A stretch of 64,000 nucleotides of DNA from Pseudomonas sp. P8_229 (GTDB taxonomy: Bacteria; Pseudomonadota; Gammaproteobacteria; Pseudomonadales; Pseudomonadaceae), in assembly GCF_034008635.1 (NCBI RefSeq), contig NZ_CP125378.1, forward strand, positions 462,501-526,500, in the 5' to 3' direction. Both the position numbers and the translations under genes were made by a program. The stretch's first letter is position 1, and each line of letters opens with the position of its first letter. Of this stretch, positions 19,495 to 28,771 are shown one piece after another. Under the pieces are notes generated by a model. The model made no database searches and had not been told where the DNA came from. It worked only from the letters and a program-made list of their open reading frames with translations.

Positions 19495-21170
19495 TGGCGA
19501 TGACTCACCTGATCGCTGCACCGATCCTGCTGCCGCTGCTGACCGCCGCCATCATGTTGATGCTCGGCGAGAAGCACCGGCCGCTGAAGGCGAAAATCAA
19601 CCTGTTCTCCAGCCTCGTCGGCCTGTTCATTTCGGTGATGCTGCTGCAGTGGACGCAAACCACTGGCGTTCCCGGCTCCATCGGCGTGTACCTGCCGGGT
19701 AACTGGCAGGCGCCGTTCGGCATCGTGCTGGTGGTCGATCGCCTGTCGGCACTGATGCTGGTGCTGACCGGGATCATCGGCGTCAGCGCCCTGCTCTTCG
19801 CCATGGCACGCTGGGACGGCGCAGGGTCGAGCTTCCACGCGCTGTTCCAGATCCAACTGATGGGCCTGTACGGTGCGTTCCTCACCGCCGACCTGTTCAA
19901 CCTGTTCGTGTTTTTCGAAGTGCTGCTCGCCGCCTCCTATGGCCTGTTGCTGCACGGTTCGGGTCGGGCGCGGGTGTCGTCGGGGCTGCATTACATCTCG
20001 ATCAACCTGCTGGCCTCGTCGCTGTTCCTGATTGGCGCGGCGCTGATCTACGGCGTCACCGGCACCCTGAACATGGCCGATCTGGCGCTGAAGATTCCGC
20101 TGGTGCCGGAAGCCGACCGTGGCTTGCTGCACGCCGGCGCCGGAATTCTCGCGGTGGCGTTCCTGGCCAAGGCCGGCATGTGGCCACTGAATTTCTGGCT
20201 GGTGCCGGCCTACTCGTCGGCGAGCGCACCGGTGGCGGCGATGTTCGCGATCATGACCAAGGTCGGCGCCTACACCCTGCTGCGCCTGTGGACGCTGTTG
20301 TTCTCCGGGCAGGCCGGGGCTTCGGCGTTCTTTGGTGGCGACTGGCTGATCTACGGCGGTATGGCGACCATGGCCTGTGCGGCGCTGGCGATTCTGGCCG
20401 CACAGCGTCTGGAACGCATGGCCAGCCTGAGCATTCTGGTGTCGGCAGGAATCCTGCTGTCGGCGGTGGGTTTCGCCCAGCCGAACCTGATCGGCGCGGC
20501 GCTGTTCTATCTGGTCAGCTCGACCCTGGCGCTCAGCGCGCTGTTCCTGCTGGCCGAGTTGATCGAGCGCTCGCGCTCGGCCAACGAGATTCCGCTGGAA
20601 GACGAAAGCGAGTTGCTGCCGCGCCCCCAGGAATCCCTGCAACCGCCCAAGGGCATCAACCTCGACGACGAACAGAAGGCCGTGGTCGGTCAGGTCATTC
20701 CGTGGACCATGGCGTTTCTCGGTCTGAGCTTCATCGCCTGTGCGCTGCTGATCATCGGCATGCCGCCGCTGTCCGGATTCATCGGCAAGCTCGGCCTGAT
20801 CGCTGCCCTGCTCAATCCTCTGGGACTGGGCACTGACGCGCCGATCTCGAACGCGGCCTGGGCATTGCTGGTGCTGCTGATCCTGTCGGGGCTGGCCTCG
20901 CTGATGGCGTTTTCGCGATTGGGCATCCAGCGCTTCTGGACGCCAGAGGAGCGACCTTCGCCACTGCTGCGCAAACTCGAATGCGCGCCGATCTTCCTGC
21001 TGCTGGGGTTGAGCATCGCCCTGACCTTCAAGGCCGAGCCGCTGCTGCGCTACACCCAGGCGACCGCCGAAGCGCTGACCAATCCGCAGCAATATGTCAT
21101 GGCGGTGCTCGGCACCCGCGCCGTGCCAAGCCCTGAAGCCAAGGCGGCGATGCTGGAGGTGCAACCATGA
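19491..21170 (+). CDS. mrpD: Mrp antiporter subunit D
   Basis: The 559-residue protein with about 14 helices is homologous to the NuoM/N proton-translocating subunits (LTADLFNLFVFFEVLLAASYGLLLHGSGRARVSSGLHYISIN; FLAKAGMWPLNFWLVPAYSSASAPVAAMFAIMTKVGAYTLLRL). The key lysine (FLAKAG) and glutamate (FFEVLLAAS) of the channel are visible. It is longer than the typical ~500 because of a hydrophilic segment around residues 365-400 (LEDESELLPRPQESLQPP). Translationally coupled to both neighbours. Confidence 0.94.
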   Translation: MMAMTHLIAAPILLPLLTAAIMLMLGEKHRPLKAKINLFSSLVGLFISVMLLQWTQTTGVPGSIGVYLPGNWQAPFGIVLVVDRLSALMLVLTGIIGVSALLFAMARWDGAGSSFHALFQIQLMGLYGAFLTADLFNLFVFFEVLLAASYGLLLHGSGRARVSSGLHYISINLLASSLFLIGAALIYGVTGTLNMADLALKIPLVPEADRGLLHAGAGILAVAFLAKAGMWPLNFWLVPAYSSASAPVAAMFAIMTKVGAYTLLRLWTLLFSGQAGASAFFGGDWLIYGGMATMACAALAILAAQRLERMASLSILVSAGILLSAVGFAQPNLIGAALFYLVSSTLALSALFLLAELIERSRSANEIPLEDESELLPRPQESLQPPKGINLDDEQKAVVGQVIPWTMAFLGLSFIACALLIIGMPPLSGFIGKLGLIAALLNPLGLGTDAPISNAAWALLVLLILSGLASLMAFSRLGIQRFWTPEERPSPLLRKLECAPIFLLLGLSIALTFKAEPLLRYTQATAEALTNPQQYVMAVLGTRAVPSPEAKAAMLEVQP

Positions 21171-21655
21171 AGCGTGTGTTTCCTGCGCCATGGTTGTCGC
21201 TGGCACTGTGGGCTTTGTGGCTGACGCTGAACCTGTCGATCAGCCCGGGCAACCTGCTGCTCGGAGCGATACTGGGTTTCGCTGCACCCTTGATGATGCG
21301 CAAGTTGCGCCCGAAACATGCGCGCATTCGCCGGCCGGGGACGATTATCAAATTGTTCCTCCTCGTCGGGCGTGACGTGGTGCTTTCCAATCTGGTCGTT
21401 GCCTGGGGCGTGCTCAACGCCGGGCGCCGGCCTCCACGCTCGCGCTTCGTCAAAGTGCCGCTCGATCTGCGCGACGCACATGGCCTGGCGACACTGGCGA
21501 TGATCTGCACGGTGGTGCCGGGCACGGTTTGGTCGGAGCTGGCGCTGGATCGCAGCATCCTGCTGCTGCACGTTTGGGATCTGGATGACGAGGCGCAATT
21601 CATCCACCACTTCAAGACTGCCTACGAGCGGCCGTTGATGGAGATTTTCGAATGA
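21167..21655 (+). CDS. mrpE: Mrp antiporter subunit E
   Basis: The 162-residue protein has two to three N-terminal membrane helices and the conserved cytoplasmic domain of MrpE (RDAHGLATLAMICTVVPGTVWSELALDRSILLLHVWDLDDE). Its start overlaps the mrpD stop (ATGA) and its stop overlaps mrpF in the same way. Confidence 0.94.
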   Translation: MKRVFPAPWLSLALWALWLTLNLSISPGNLLLGAILGFAAPLMMRKLRPKHARIRRPGTIIKLFLLVGRDVVLSNLVVAWGVLNAGRRPPRSRFVKVPLDLRDAHGLATLAMICTVVPGTVWSELALDRSILLLHVWDLDDEAQFIHHFKTAYERPLMEIFE

Positions 21656-21930
21656 GCCCGTTACTGTCGAACGCGATTCTGCTGACGCTGTTCCTGTTCT
21701 CGATGGCGATGGTCCTGACCCTGGTTCGCCTGTTCAAGGGGCCGTCGGCGCAGGACCGGGTACTCGCCCTGGATTACCTGTACATCGTCGCCATGCTGAT
21801 GATGCTGACCCTGGGCATCCGTTACTCCAGCGACACTTACTTCGAGGCAGCGCTGCTGATCGCGCTGTTCGGCTTCGTCGGCTCCTTTGCCCTGGCGAAA
21901 TTCCTGCTGCGTGGCGAGGTGATCGAATGA
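21652..21930 (+). CDS. mrpF: Mrp antiporter subunit F
   Basis: The 92-residue protein has three membrane helices and the MrpF signature LVRLFKGPSAQDRVLALDYLY. It overlaps both mrpE and mrpG by four bases. Confidence 0.94.
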   Translation: MSPLLSNAILLTLFLFSMAMVLTLVRLFKGPSAQDRVLALDYLYIVAMLMMLTLGIRYSSDTYFEAALLIALFGFVGSFALAKFLLRGEVIE

Positions 21931-22289
21931 ATGCTGAACTGTCGCTGTGGATCGAGATTCCGGTGGCGATCCTGCTGGTGCTCAGCGGCGTATTCGCCCT
22001 GATCGGCGCGATCGGAATGCTGCGCATGAAAGATTACTTCCAGCGCATGCACCCGCCGGCACTGGCCTCGACACTGGGCGCGTGGTGCGTGGCACTGGCC
22101 TCGATCATTTGTTTTTCGGCATTGAAATCGGGGCCGGTGCTGCACGCCTGGCTGATCCCGATCCTGCTGGCGATTACCGTGCCGGTGACCACCTTGCTGC
22201 TGGCGCGGGCGGCGTTGTTCCGCAAGCGCATGGCGGGGGATGATGTACCGGCTGAGGTGAGTAGCCGGCGGACCGAAAGCGGTAGCTAG
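21927..22289 (+). CDS. mrpG: Mrp antiporter subunit G
   Basis: The 120-residue protein has three membrane helices and the MrpG motif GAIGMLRMKDYFQRMHPPALASTLGAWCVALA. It is the last gene of the mrpA(B)CDEFG operon, followed by a REPIN. All six genes overlap by one to four bases, which fits strict co-translation of one complex. Confidence 0.94.
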   Translation: MNAELSLWIEIPVAILLVLSGVFALIGAIGMLRMKDYFQRMHPPALASTLGAWCVALASIICFSALKSGPVLHAWLIPILLAITVPVTTLLLARAALFRKRMAGDDVPAEVSSRRTESGS

Positions 22290-22319
22290 TTTCACAGCTA
22301 TGGTGTCTGGACTGGCCCT

Positions 22320-22385
22320 TTCGCGAGCAGGCTCGCTCCCACAGGGGAAAAGCATTCCAGATGTGGGAGCGAGCCTGCTCGCGAA
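22320..22385. repeat. REPIN
   Basis: TTCGCGAGCAGGCTCGCTCCCACA and its exact inverse are 18 bp apart, directly after the Mrp operon; the dyad may stabilise or end its transcript. Confidence 0.9.
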
Positions 22386-22417
22386 AGCGACCTCAAATTC
22401 ACCTCAAAGCTCAAAGC

Positions 22418-22858
22418 TCAAACCCAGGCCACCGCCAACAACCCCGCCCCCAGCACCAGACACAACGGCGAATACACCCAGGTATCCAGCCGCGCAAACC
22501 GCGAGCCCTTCACCTCCTTGAAAAACCCCACCAGATTCGAATCGCCGATCGCCCGGGCAAACATCAACAGCGCAATCGCGCTGATCACCCATTGCAACGC
22601 TTGGTGATGCACGGCCGGCATTCCCCAGCCGACCCGCATACACACCAGCGCGGCAATCACCAACAACGCTGCCGCCACCAGCAAGGTGATCCAGCCTGAC
22701 GGCTTGAACGCCGGTCGGACTGTCGTCACCAGACCTTGCACTGGCACTTGCGGCACTGCCGCCACCGCCGCCCATTGTCCACCCAACGCCCAATACACAT
22801 GCACCAGGGCGATCATTGCAAAAATCGTCACCAGCCATTGAGCCATCACAAAGGTCAT
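22418..22858 (-). CDS. DUF3995 membrane protein
   Basis: The 146-residue protein has four membrane helices. The pattern WLVTIFAMIALVHVYWALGGQWA at the N-terminus and VGFFKEVKGSRFARLDTWVYSPLCL near the C-terminus fits DUF3995. Function is unknown. The ATG at 22858 is chosen for the family start (MTFVMAQW). It is divergent from the DUF2946 gene. Confidence 0.82.
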   Translation of the reverse strand: MTFVMAQWLVTIFAMIALVHVYWALGGQWAAVAAVPQVPVQGLVTTVRPAFKPSGWITLLVAAALLVIAALVCMRVGWGMPAVHHQALQWVISAIALLMFARAIGDSNLVGFFKEVKGSRFARLDTWVYSPLCLVLGAGLLAVAWV

Positions 22859-22952
22859 GGTTGAAAATCCTTGAAAGGGATTTGAACAAATCATCCTAGT
22901 TGGCTTTTTTTGAAGTGCACGACCGATCAGCGGTACGGTAAAGTGCCGCCCC

Positions 22953-23342
22953 ATGAAATTCACCCGTTCCGATCGTTCACTGCTGGCCTGGATGCTTTAT
23001 TGCTGCGTCCTGTTCAATGTGTTCGCCTGCAGCATCGGTCACGGGCAAATGGTCGGGATGCAGCTCAACGGCATCGGCGGCCAGTTCTGTACGGTCGACC
23101 CGGCCACCCAGGCGCCGCTGACCAGCAATCCCACCGACGAAAAACTGCCGACCCTGTCCAAGGCGTTCGGCTGCCCGCTGTGCTCCGTCGGCGGCGGCAT
23201 GGGCCCGGCGTTCAACTCCAGCCTGACCCTGGCGGTGCTGCCGGAACAACACAGCCCGCCGCTGGCGCCCATCGTCAGCGCCGACCTCCCTGCCCGCTTC
23301 ACCTGGCCTTCGGCCAATCCTCGCGCCCCGCCGCTCGCCTGA
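22953..23342 (+). CDS. DUF2946 protein (probably copper-linked)
   Basis: The 129-residue protein has an N-terminal hydrophobic segment (LLAWMLYCCVLFNVFACSIGHGQMVG) and the DUF2946 pattern with paired cysteines (FGCPLCSVGGG) and a proline-rich tail. DUF2946 genes commonly precede TonB-dependent receptors and other copper genes in Pseudomonas; the CxxC pair would suit metal or heme handling. It lies 92 bp before a TonB receptor, probably in one operon. The metal assignment is inferred from context. Confidence 0.78.
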   Translation: MKFTRSDRSLLAWMLYCCVLFNVFACSIGHGQMVGMQLNGIGGQFCTVDPATQAPLTSNPTDEKLPTLSKAFGCPLCSVGGGMGPAFNSSLTLAVLPEQHSPPLAPIVSADLPARFTWPSANPRAPPLA

Positions 23343-23434
23343 GTGTCTTTGCCTTTTTGATTTTTCAGCCCACTGCGCCAACGCGCGGCGTTCGCCTGTG
23401 CGCTGATTCCTAGACAAGCATTCAGGATTCAACG

Positions 23435-25567
23435 ATGAAACATATTCCTCTGCTGGCGAGCCTGTGCGGCTGCCTGTCCCTTAACGCCTGGGCGCAATCC
23501 ACCGTGGATCTGGCGCCGATCACCATCGACGGCGAATCCATCAGCGAACCGGGCCTGAGCCTCGATCAATCCAGCGGCATGGCCTCGCGCCTTGGCCTCA
23601 GCGTGCGTGATACGCCTGCCTCGGTGGCCATCGCCAATCGCAACGACATCGAACGCCACGGCGCGCAGAACTTCCAGGACGCCGCCAACACCCTGCCCGG
23701 AGTCAATGCCAGCGCGCCGCCAGGCTTTGGCGGATTTGTCTCCTATCGCGGCTTCACCAGCAGCCAGATCACTCAGATGTTCAACGGTATCAACGTCTCC
23801 GGCGGCCTCGCCCGACCGGTGGATGCGTGGATCTATGATCGAGTCGAACTGGTTGGCGGCCCGTCGTCGCTGATCAACGGCGCAGGCTCGGTGGGCGGCT
23901 CACTGAATTACGTGAGCAAACTGGCGACCCGCGAAGAGCAAGCCGTCGAAGGTCGTGTCAGCTACGGCACCTACGACACCACGGAAACCGCGTTCGGCCT
24001 CAACCATGCCCTCACCGACCCGAGCGCCGACGTACAGCACTACGCGCGCCTGGACGTCAGCCACAACACCAGCAACGGCTACATCGACCGTCAGGAGCGC
24101 GATGCCTGGAGCGTGGCGTTCTCGCTGCTCAGCGACCTCACGCCGGATCTGTCACACACCCTGGCCCTGGAATATCAGGACGAACACGAAGACAGCCCGT
24201 ACTGGGGCACGCCGGTGCTCAATCCCAAGGCCGGCGAGTTGAAAATCGACAGACACAACCGTTTCAACAACTACAACGTCGAGGACGGACGCTACGAACA
24301 GCGCACGATCTGGGTGCGCTCGATCATCGACTACCGGATCAACGACAGCACCACCTTGCGCAACACGCTGTATCACCTGGACAGTCAGCGCGACTACCGC
24401 AACCTCGAGACCTATCAGTACGCCGCCGACAACAGCGCGGTGAACCGCTCCACCGCGTACCAGGTACGGCATCAGGGCGAGCAGAACGGCAACCAGTTCG
24501 AACTGCGCCACGACGACACCCTGTTCGGCCTCGACACCACCTGGTCCGGCGGTTTCGAATACAAGGTCAACCAGACCACCAACTCGCCGCTCAACATCAA
24601 AGGCGCGAGCACGGTTGACCCGAACAATTACCGCCCGGGGCGCTTCTATGACATTCCCGGGACCAACCCGGCGCTGATCAGCGACAAGACCAACGAGGTC
24701 ACCACCAAGGCCTTGTTCGTCGAAAACCGTCTGGCGCTGACCGACAAATTGTCCCTGCTCACCGGCCTGCGCTACGACGACATCGACCTCGACGTGACCA
24801 ACCACCGCACGGTGACCACCGCCAATCCCAAGCACTTCAAGCAAAGTTGGCAGCCGGTCACCGGCCGCGCGGGACTGACCTATCAGTTCATCCCCACTGC
24901 CAATGTCTACGTGCAATACAGCACCGCCGCCGAGCAACCGGGCGGCACGCAGAACTTCGACGTCTCGACCGGCAAGCAATGGGAGATCGGCAGCAAGTTC
25001 GACTATCTGAACGGCCGTGGCTCGGCGACAGTTGCCGCCTACACCATCGAACGCAAGGATTTTGCCGTAACTGATCCGCTGGACCCGACCAGCAGCATTC
25101 CGGTGGGCCAGCAAACCTCCAAAGGCATCGAGATCGCCAGCTCCTTGCGCATCACTGACAAGCTGTTGGCCGAAGGCAACTTCGCCTGGGTCGATGCGCA
25201 ATACGACGATTTCACCGAGAAGAATGCCGCCGGCGTGGTGGTGTCACGCAAGGGCAATACGCCAACCAACGTCCCGGACCGGGTGGGCAACCTGTGGCTG
25301 ACTTATGATTTTTCGCCGCAATGGCAGGGTGGGGTCGATGCGCGATATGTAGCGTCGGTGTATGCGGACACGGCGAACACCATGACCGTGCCGTCGTACA
25401 CGCTGTTTGGCAGCTTCCTCAGCTACAAGGTCGACTCGCACACCACCGTCACCGGGCGGGTGCGCAACCTGACCAACGAGGTGTATGCCGAGTTTGCACA
25501 TGTGTCGCCGGCTTACTATCTGGGTACACCGCGCACCTTTGAGTTGGCGGTGCAAACCAGGTTCTAA
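23435..25567 (+). CDS. TonB-dependent outer-membrane receptor
   Basis: The 710-residue protein has a signal peptide (MKHIPLLASLCGCLSLNAWAQ), a plug domain (TPASVAIANRNDIERHGAQNFQDAANTLPGVNASA; VELVGGPSSLINGAGSVGGSLNYVSK) and a 22-strand barrel ending in the usual aromatic residue (VQTRF). No N-terminal STN signalling domain is present, so it does not talk to an anti-sigma factor. The sequence resembles the siderophore-receptor class. The neighbouring DUF2946 gene makes metal or a metallophore the likely cargo. No Fur box was recognised upstream. Confidence 0.9.
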   Translation: MKHIPLLASLCGCLSLNAWAQSTVDLAPITIDGESISEPGLSLDQSSGMASRLGLSVRDTPASVAIANRNDIERHGAQNFQDAANTLPGVNASAPPGFGGFVSYRGFTSSQITQMFNGINVSGGLARPVDAWIYDRVELVGGPSSLINGAGSVGGSLNYVSKLATREEQAVEGRVSYGTYDTTETAFGLNHALTDPSADVQHYARLDVSHNTSNGYIDRQERDAWSVAFSLLSDLTPDLSHTLALEYQDEHEDSPYWGTPVLNPKAGELKIDRHNRFNNYNVEDGRYEQRTIWVRSIIDYRINDSTTLRNTLYHLDSQRDYRNLETYQYAADNSAVNRSTAYQVRHQGEQNGNQFELRHDDTLFGLDTTWSGGFEYKVNQTTNSPLNIKGASTVDPNNYRPGRFYDIPGTNPALISDKTNEVTTKALFVENRLALTDKLSLLTGLRYDDIDLDVTNHRTVTTANPKHFKQSWQPVTGRAGLTYQFIPTANVYVQYSTAAEQPGGTQNFDVSTGKQWEIGSKFDYLNGRGSATVAAYTIERKDFAVTDPLDPTSSIPVGQQTSKGIEIASSLRITDKLLAEGNFAWVDAQYDDFTEKNAAGVVVSRKGNTPTNVPDRVGNLWLTYDFSPQWQGGVDARYVASVYADTANTMTVPSYTLFGSFLSYKVDSHTTVTGRVRNLTNEVYAEFAHVSPAYYLGTPRTFELAVQTRF

Positions 25568-25580
25568 AAAGCCTGAAAGC

Positions 25581-25645
25581 TTCGCGAGCAAGCCCGCTCC
25601 CACAGAGGACCACGTTCCAAATGTGGGAGCGGGTTTGCTCGCGAA
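25581..25645. repeat. REPIN
   Basis: TTCGCGAGCAAGCCCGCTCCCACA and TGTGGGAGCGGGTTTGCTCGCGAA are inverted, between convergent genes. Confidence 0.9.
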
Positions 25646-25665
25646 GAGGCCAGCCGACTCACCGC

Positions 25666-26682
25666 CTACTTCAGATCAGCCGCAACCTTATCCGCCACAT
25701 CCTTCGGCACCCACGCCTGCCATACCTGCGGATACGCCTTCATGAACGCCTCCGCTGCCTCTCGTGGCGCGGTGTGTTTCTCGCTCATCTCGGCCAGCGC
25801 CTTGTTCAACGGCGCTATCGGGAAATCCACTTTGCTGAAAAACTCGGCAATCTGCGGATACTGCCTCTGGAACGGCGCAGACACCCCGATCGACAGCTTC
25901 GAGGCCAACGAACGAGTCGGTTTCGGATTGGGGTTATCGGCATCGGTCAGCGTCTTCCACGCCTCGGCATCAAACGGCGGCTCTTGCAGTTGCACCAGTT
26001 TGAATTTGCCCAGCAGAGGTGTCGGTGACCAGTAATAGAACAGCACCGGTTTGCCCCGGCGGATAGAGGAGCTGATCTCGGCGTCGAGTGCCGCGCCGGA
26101 GCCACTGCGGAAATTGGTGTAGTCGTCCTGCAGGCCGTACGCGGTGAGTTTCTGTTTGTTCACCACTTCCGAGGTCCAGCCGATCGGGCTGTTGAGGAAC
26201 CGGCCCTTGCTCGGGTTTTCCGGGTCCTTGAACACATCCTTGTATTTCTTCAGGTCACTGACACTGCGCAAGTCCGGCGCCAGCGGCTTGATGCCCTTGG
26301 CCGGGTCGCCCTTGATCACGTATTCCGGCACCCACCAGCCTTCCGTGGCGCCCTTGACCGTGTCGCCAAGACTGGCGACCTTTCCCTCCGCCTCGGCCTT
26401 GACCCACACCGGACTGCGCCCGGCCCACTCCTCGCCAATGACCTGAATGTCATTGTTGGCCAGCGCCGTCTCAAGCGTGATGGTGGTGCCTGGCAGCGTA
26501 TCGGTCGACAACCCGTAACCCTTCTCGACGATGATCCGCAGGACATCGGTGATCAGGCTGCCACTTTCCCAGTTCAGGTCGGCAAAATGGATCGGCGCCT
26601 GCGCCGCTGCAGCTGGCTGCGCAGACGCCAGCACACCGAACGTGACCACACTGGCGGCCAGTAACCGTCGAAATCCTTTCAT
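25666..26682 (-). CDS. Glycine-betaine/proline-type ABC substrate-binding protein
   Basis: The 338-residue protein has a signal peptide (MKGFRRLLAASVVTFGVLASAQPAAAA) and an OpuAC/ProX-like fold (IHFADLNWESGSLITDVLRIIVEKGYGLSTDTLPG; WVKAEAEGKVASLGDT; LFYYWSPTPLLGKF). Tryptophans and tyrosines for a quaternary-amine aromatic box are plentiful. It binds compounds such as glycine betaine or choline in the periplasm for an ABC importer; no permease or ATPase is adjacent, so it serves a transporter elsewhere. The start at 26682 is set by the signal peptide. Confidence 0.88.
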   Translation of the reverse strand: MKGFRRLLAASVVTFGVLASAQPAAAAQAPIHFADLNWESGSLITDVLRIIVEKGYGLSTDTLPGTTITLETALANNDIQVIGEEWAGRSPVWVKAEAEGKVASLGDTVKGATEGWWVPEYVIKGDPAKGIKPLAPDLRSVSDLKKYKDVFKDPENPSKGRFLNSPIGWTSEVVNKQKLTAYGLQDDYTNFRSGSGAALDAEISSSIRRGKPVLFYYWSPTPLLGKFKLVQLQEPPFDAEAWKTLTDADNPNPKPTRSLASKLSIGVSAPFQRQYPQIAEFFSKVDFPIAPLNKALAEMSEKHTAPREAAEAFMKAYPQVWQAWVPKDVADKVAADLK

Positions 26683-26811
26683 GCTTTTGCACCTCGTGCT
26701 GTTCACAGCAATAGCAGGATGGCCTGACAGAAGACCGCAAGCCTCTGAATACTCAGTCAACTGACTGTAGCCGAGGTTCCTGCTTTTTCCGGGCGCATGC
26801 TCCCGACGAGG

Positions 26812-27021
26812 TTATGTTTCAGACTTTTCCTGCAAGGTTTGCAGCTCACGTCTGACCATGCTGGCGTATTCCGCAGGCCGCAAGGTGTAGATCTGCGCAG
26901 CCACCCAACTCAGCCAGGCAGCCTGCAACCCGGCTTTGGCGTTGAATAGCCGCAAGGCTTCTTCATGCGCGCGCTCGAGGTTCTGTGAATGGAAGTCGGC
27001 GCGACTCAAATCACCGATCAC
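26812..27021 (-). CDS. Small helical hypothetical protein
   Basis: A 69-residue helical protein (IGDLSRADFHSQNLERAHEEALRLFNAKAGLQAAWLSW...). It begins with GTG overlapping the stop of the upstream gene (GTGA), so both are coupled. No domain recognised. Real-gene evidence is the overlap and normal codon use. Confidence 0.6.
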   Translation of the reverse strand: MIGDLSRADFHSQNLERAHEEALRLFNAKAGLQAAWLSWVAAQIYTLRPAEYASMVRRELQTLQEKSET

Positions 27022-27488
27022 TCGCTAGCCTTGAACGTGACCAGTTCGCCCTTGCGCCACTTCGCCGCTTTGCCGGTGACGGCTTTCAAGGTCTTGGTCA
27101 GGCCTTCCTGCAATTGCTGATGCGCGGCAAACACCGTCACCACGCTGTGGCCTTCCTTGAACAGGATTGCGTGACCATCGGCGGTCTCGACAAAGGCGTA
27201 ATCGCCCAGGCCATACACCGTCAGCTTGATCTCGCGAAAGCGTATGTCCATCTTGCCGCCTTCACGGCTGGGCAGGACCGAGGCGCTGAAATGATCGCCG
27301 ACCTTGAGCTTGAGCCCCGGTTTGTCATCGACCACCAACGCGCTTTCGGTGTCGATCTCGGCCACGTAAATGCCTTCGGCGTTCTGTTCGGTGATGTAAA
27401 CAAAACGCGATTGAAACTGCTTGACCAGCTTTGCACGCAAATCACCCAGCACGAACAAAGCATGCATATCGAGGTTACTGACTGCCAA
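27018..27488 (-). CDS. Hypothetical protein coupled to the 26812 gene
   Basis: The protein has about 156 residues from the TTG at 27488, which has GGGGA seven bases upstream; an ATG seven codons downstream (27467) is the alternative. It is soluble, with a beta-rich N-terminal half (SRFVYITEQNAEGIYVAEIDTESALVVDDKPGLKLKVGDHFSASVLPSREG) and a helical C-terminal part (LQEGLTKTLKAVTGKAAKWRKGELVTF). I do not recognise a family. It overlaps the next gene, which may encode a partner. Confidence 0.65.
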   Translation of the reverse strand: MAVSNLDMHALFVLGDLRAKLVKQFQSRFVYITEQNAEGIYVAEIDTESALVVDDKPGLKLKVGDHFSASVLPSREGGKMDIRFREIKLTVYGLGDYAFVETADGHAILFKEGHSVVTVFAAHQQLQEGLTKTLKAVTGKAAKWRKGELVTFKASE

Positions 27489-27890
27489 AGAAACATCCCC
27501 ACATCTGAAAAAGTACCCTGCGCCAAAACGCGCACGGCAAAAAAACGGCCAGGCCGATGCTGTTACCAGATGACTCCAGTAAACCTGAATCAAGCAGAAC
27601 GCTCATTCATCGCGAGTTCGCAAGACTACTGGAAAGTCACGCGAGAAACTTGCTTTGACGTTCGCCAGACCTTGAAGGAAAAGTCCTCATTGAAGCGCAA
27701 CGAAGACGGACTACAAAATTTAGGGAAAAAACTGACGAAAAAAAGCCCTTTTCCGACATATCGCCCGTAAAAAATTGCTTTAGATAGGCATCTGTCGCCA
27801 ACAGACACTGGTGATTCTAGAGCAGCGATGCTCCTTACGACTACCCGAACCGACCAGTAAACGTCGGCCAACTCATGAAAAGGACTTCAT
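27489..27890. other. 400-bp intergenic region, AT-richer, no clear gene
   Basis: The region holds the upstream sequences of two divergent genes. It is notably A-rich around 27715-27775 (AGGGAAAAAACTGACGAAAA). An 81-codon minus-strand frame at 27626-27871 has no ribosome site and an atypical composition; it is not called. Confidence 0.4.
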
Positions 27891-28166
27891 ATGTGCACTC
27901 TGACTCACTTTGCCCGCCCCTCCAACGCCAGCATCGACGCCCCTTTCGTGCTGCACGGCGGCGCTATACCGGTACTTGCGGAATATGAACAAAGTACCAA
28001 CACCCCGCGTTTCCTGGTAGTCCCGGCGGGCAACGCGTTCTTTCATATCAAGGAATCATCTACCGGTCGTGTAAGAGGATTCCGCGAAGATCATAACGAG
28101 GCGTGCGCCCTCGCCCGTTCGCTTGAATCACGAATCGAACTCTTGCCCAACCGCTGCCTCAGATAA
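27891..28166 (+). CDS. Small hypothetical protein
   Basis: A 91-residue soluble protein with AAAGGACTTCAT before the ATG (good ribosome site). Predicted beta strands in the middle (FLVVPAGNAFFHIKESSTGRVRGFREDHNEACALARSLESR). No family recognised. It is followed 46 bp later by a DUF2789 gene. Confidence 0.65.
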   Translation: MCTLTHFARPSNASIDAPFVLHGGAIPVLAEYEQSTNTPRFLVVPAGNAFFHIKESSTGRVRGFREDHNEACALARSLESRIELLPNRCLR

Positions 28167-28212
28167 AGAGCGAACGACAGCGCCATTCCGGCACACGCAA
28201 AAGGAGTACACG

Positions 28213-28449
28213 ATGGAACTGCCTGCCTACGACCTGAAAACCCTGTTCGATCAACTGGGACTGCCATCGGAGGGCAGCGCAATCGACGACTTCATCGAGG
28301 CGCATCCGCTGGACGCCAACACCAAATTGATCGATGCCGATTTCTGGACGCCGCAACAGGCGCAACTCTTGAAAGAATGGCTGCGCGCCGACGGTGAAGA
28401 AGCGTTAATGGTCGACGAATTGAACGTACGCCTGCACGAGGGCCGTTAA
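28213..28449 (+). CDS. DUF2789 protein
   Basis: The 78-residue protein fits DUF2789 (MELPAYDLKTLFDQLGLPSEGSAIDDFIEAH...FWTPQQAQLLKEWLRADGEEALMVDELNVRLH). AAGGAG lies eight bases before the ATG, which decides this start over the longer frame. Function unknown; common in gammaproteobacteria. Confidence 0.85.
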   Translation: MELPAYDLKTLFDQLGLPSEGSAIDDFIEAHPLDANTKLIDADFWTPQQAQLLKEWLRADGEEALMVDELNVRLHEGR

Positions 28450-28455
28450 TAAATG

Positions 28456-28659
28456 TCAGTGCAGGCTGTCACCAGGCTCGGCTTGCAGCTGTGCGAGCCA
28501 GGCAGCCTTGCACTCCTCCGCCTCATCGCGACTGGCGAACGCGGTGCCGCGACGCTCACCGTTGAGCAACACCACCCAGCAGACGCTCTGGCCCATCGCG
28601 CGCAATCCGGCGGGCACACCACTGCCGATCATCACCGCGACATCGACTCTGCTCTGCAT
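28456..28659 (-). CDS. Small hypothetical protein
   Basis: A 67-residue protein (VCWVVLLNGERRGTAFASRDEAEECKAAWLAQLQAEPG) resembling short DUF2188-like modules. AGAGG six bases before the ATG at 28659 is a strong ribosome site, which supports a real gene. It is convergent with the DUF2789 gene with a 6-bp gap. Function unknown. Confidence 0.6.
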   Translation of the reverse strand: MQSRVDVAVMIGSGVPAGLRAMGQSVCWVVLLNGERRGTAFASRDEAEECKAAWLAQLQAEPGDSLH

Positions 28660-28771
28660 GCTGACCTCTCAAATTAATTAGCTACCTAACTAGTAGTAAT
28701 GTTAATGAGTTTGGCGCAGAGAAAACAGCAACGCCCGTGCACAGATTCATTGCACACGCGGTAACAATCGA

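Noticed and set aside
23343..23434. Possible Fur box before the TonB receptor
   Set aside because: No sequence close to the GATAATGATAATCATTATC consensus was found by eye.
27626..27871. 81-codon minus-strand frame
   Set aside because: No ribosome site, no recognisable pattern and overlap with the upstream region of a well-supported gene.
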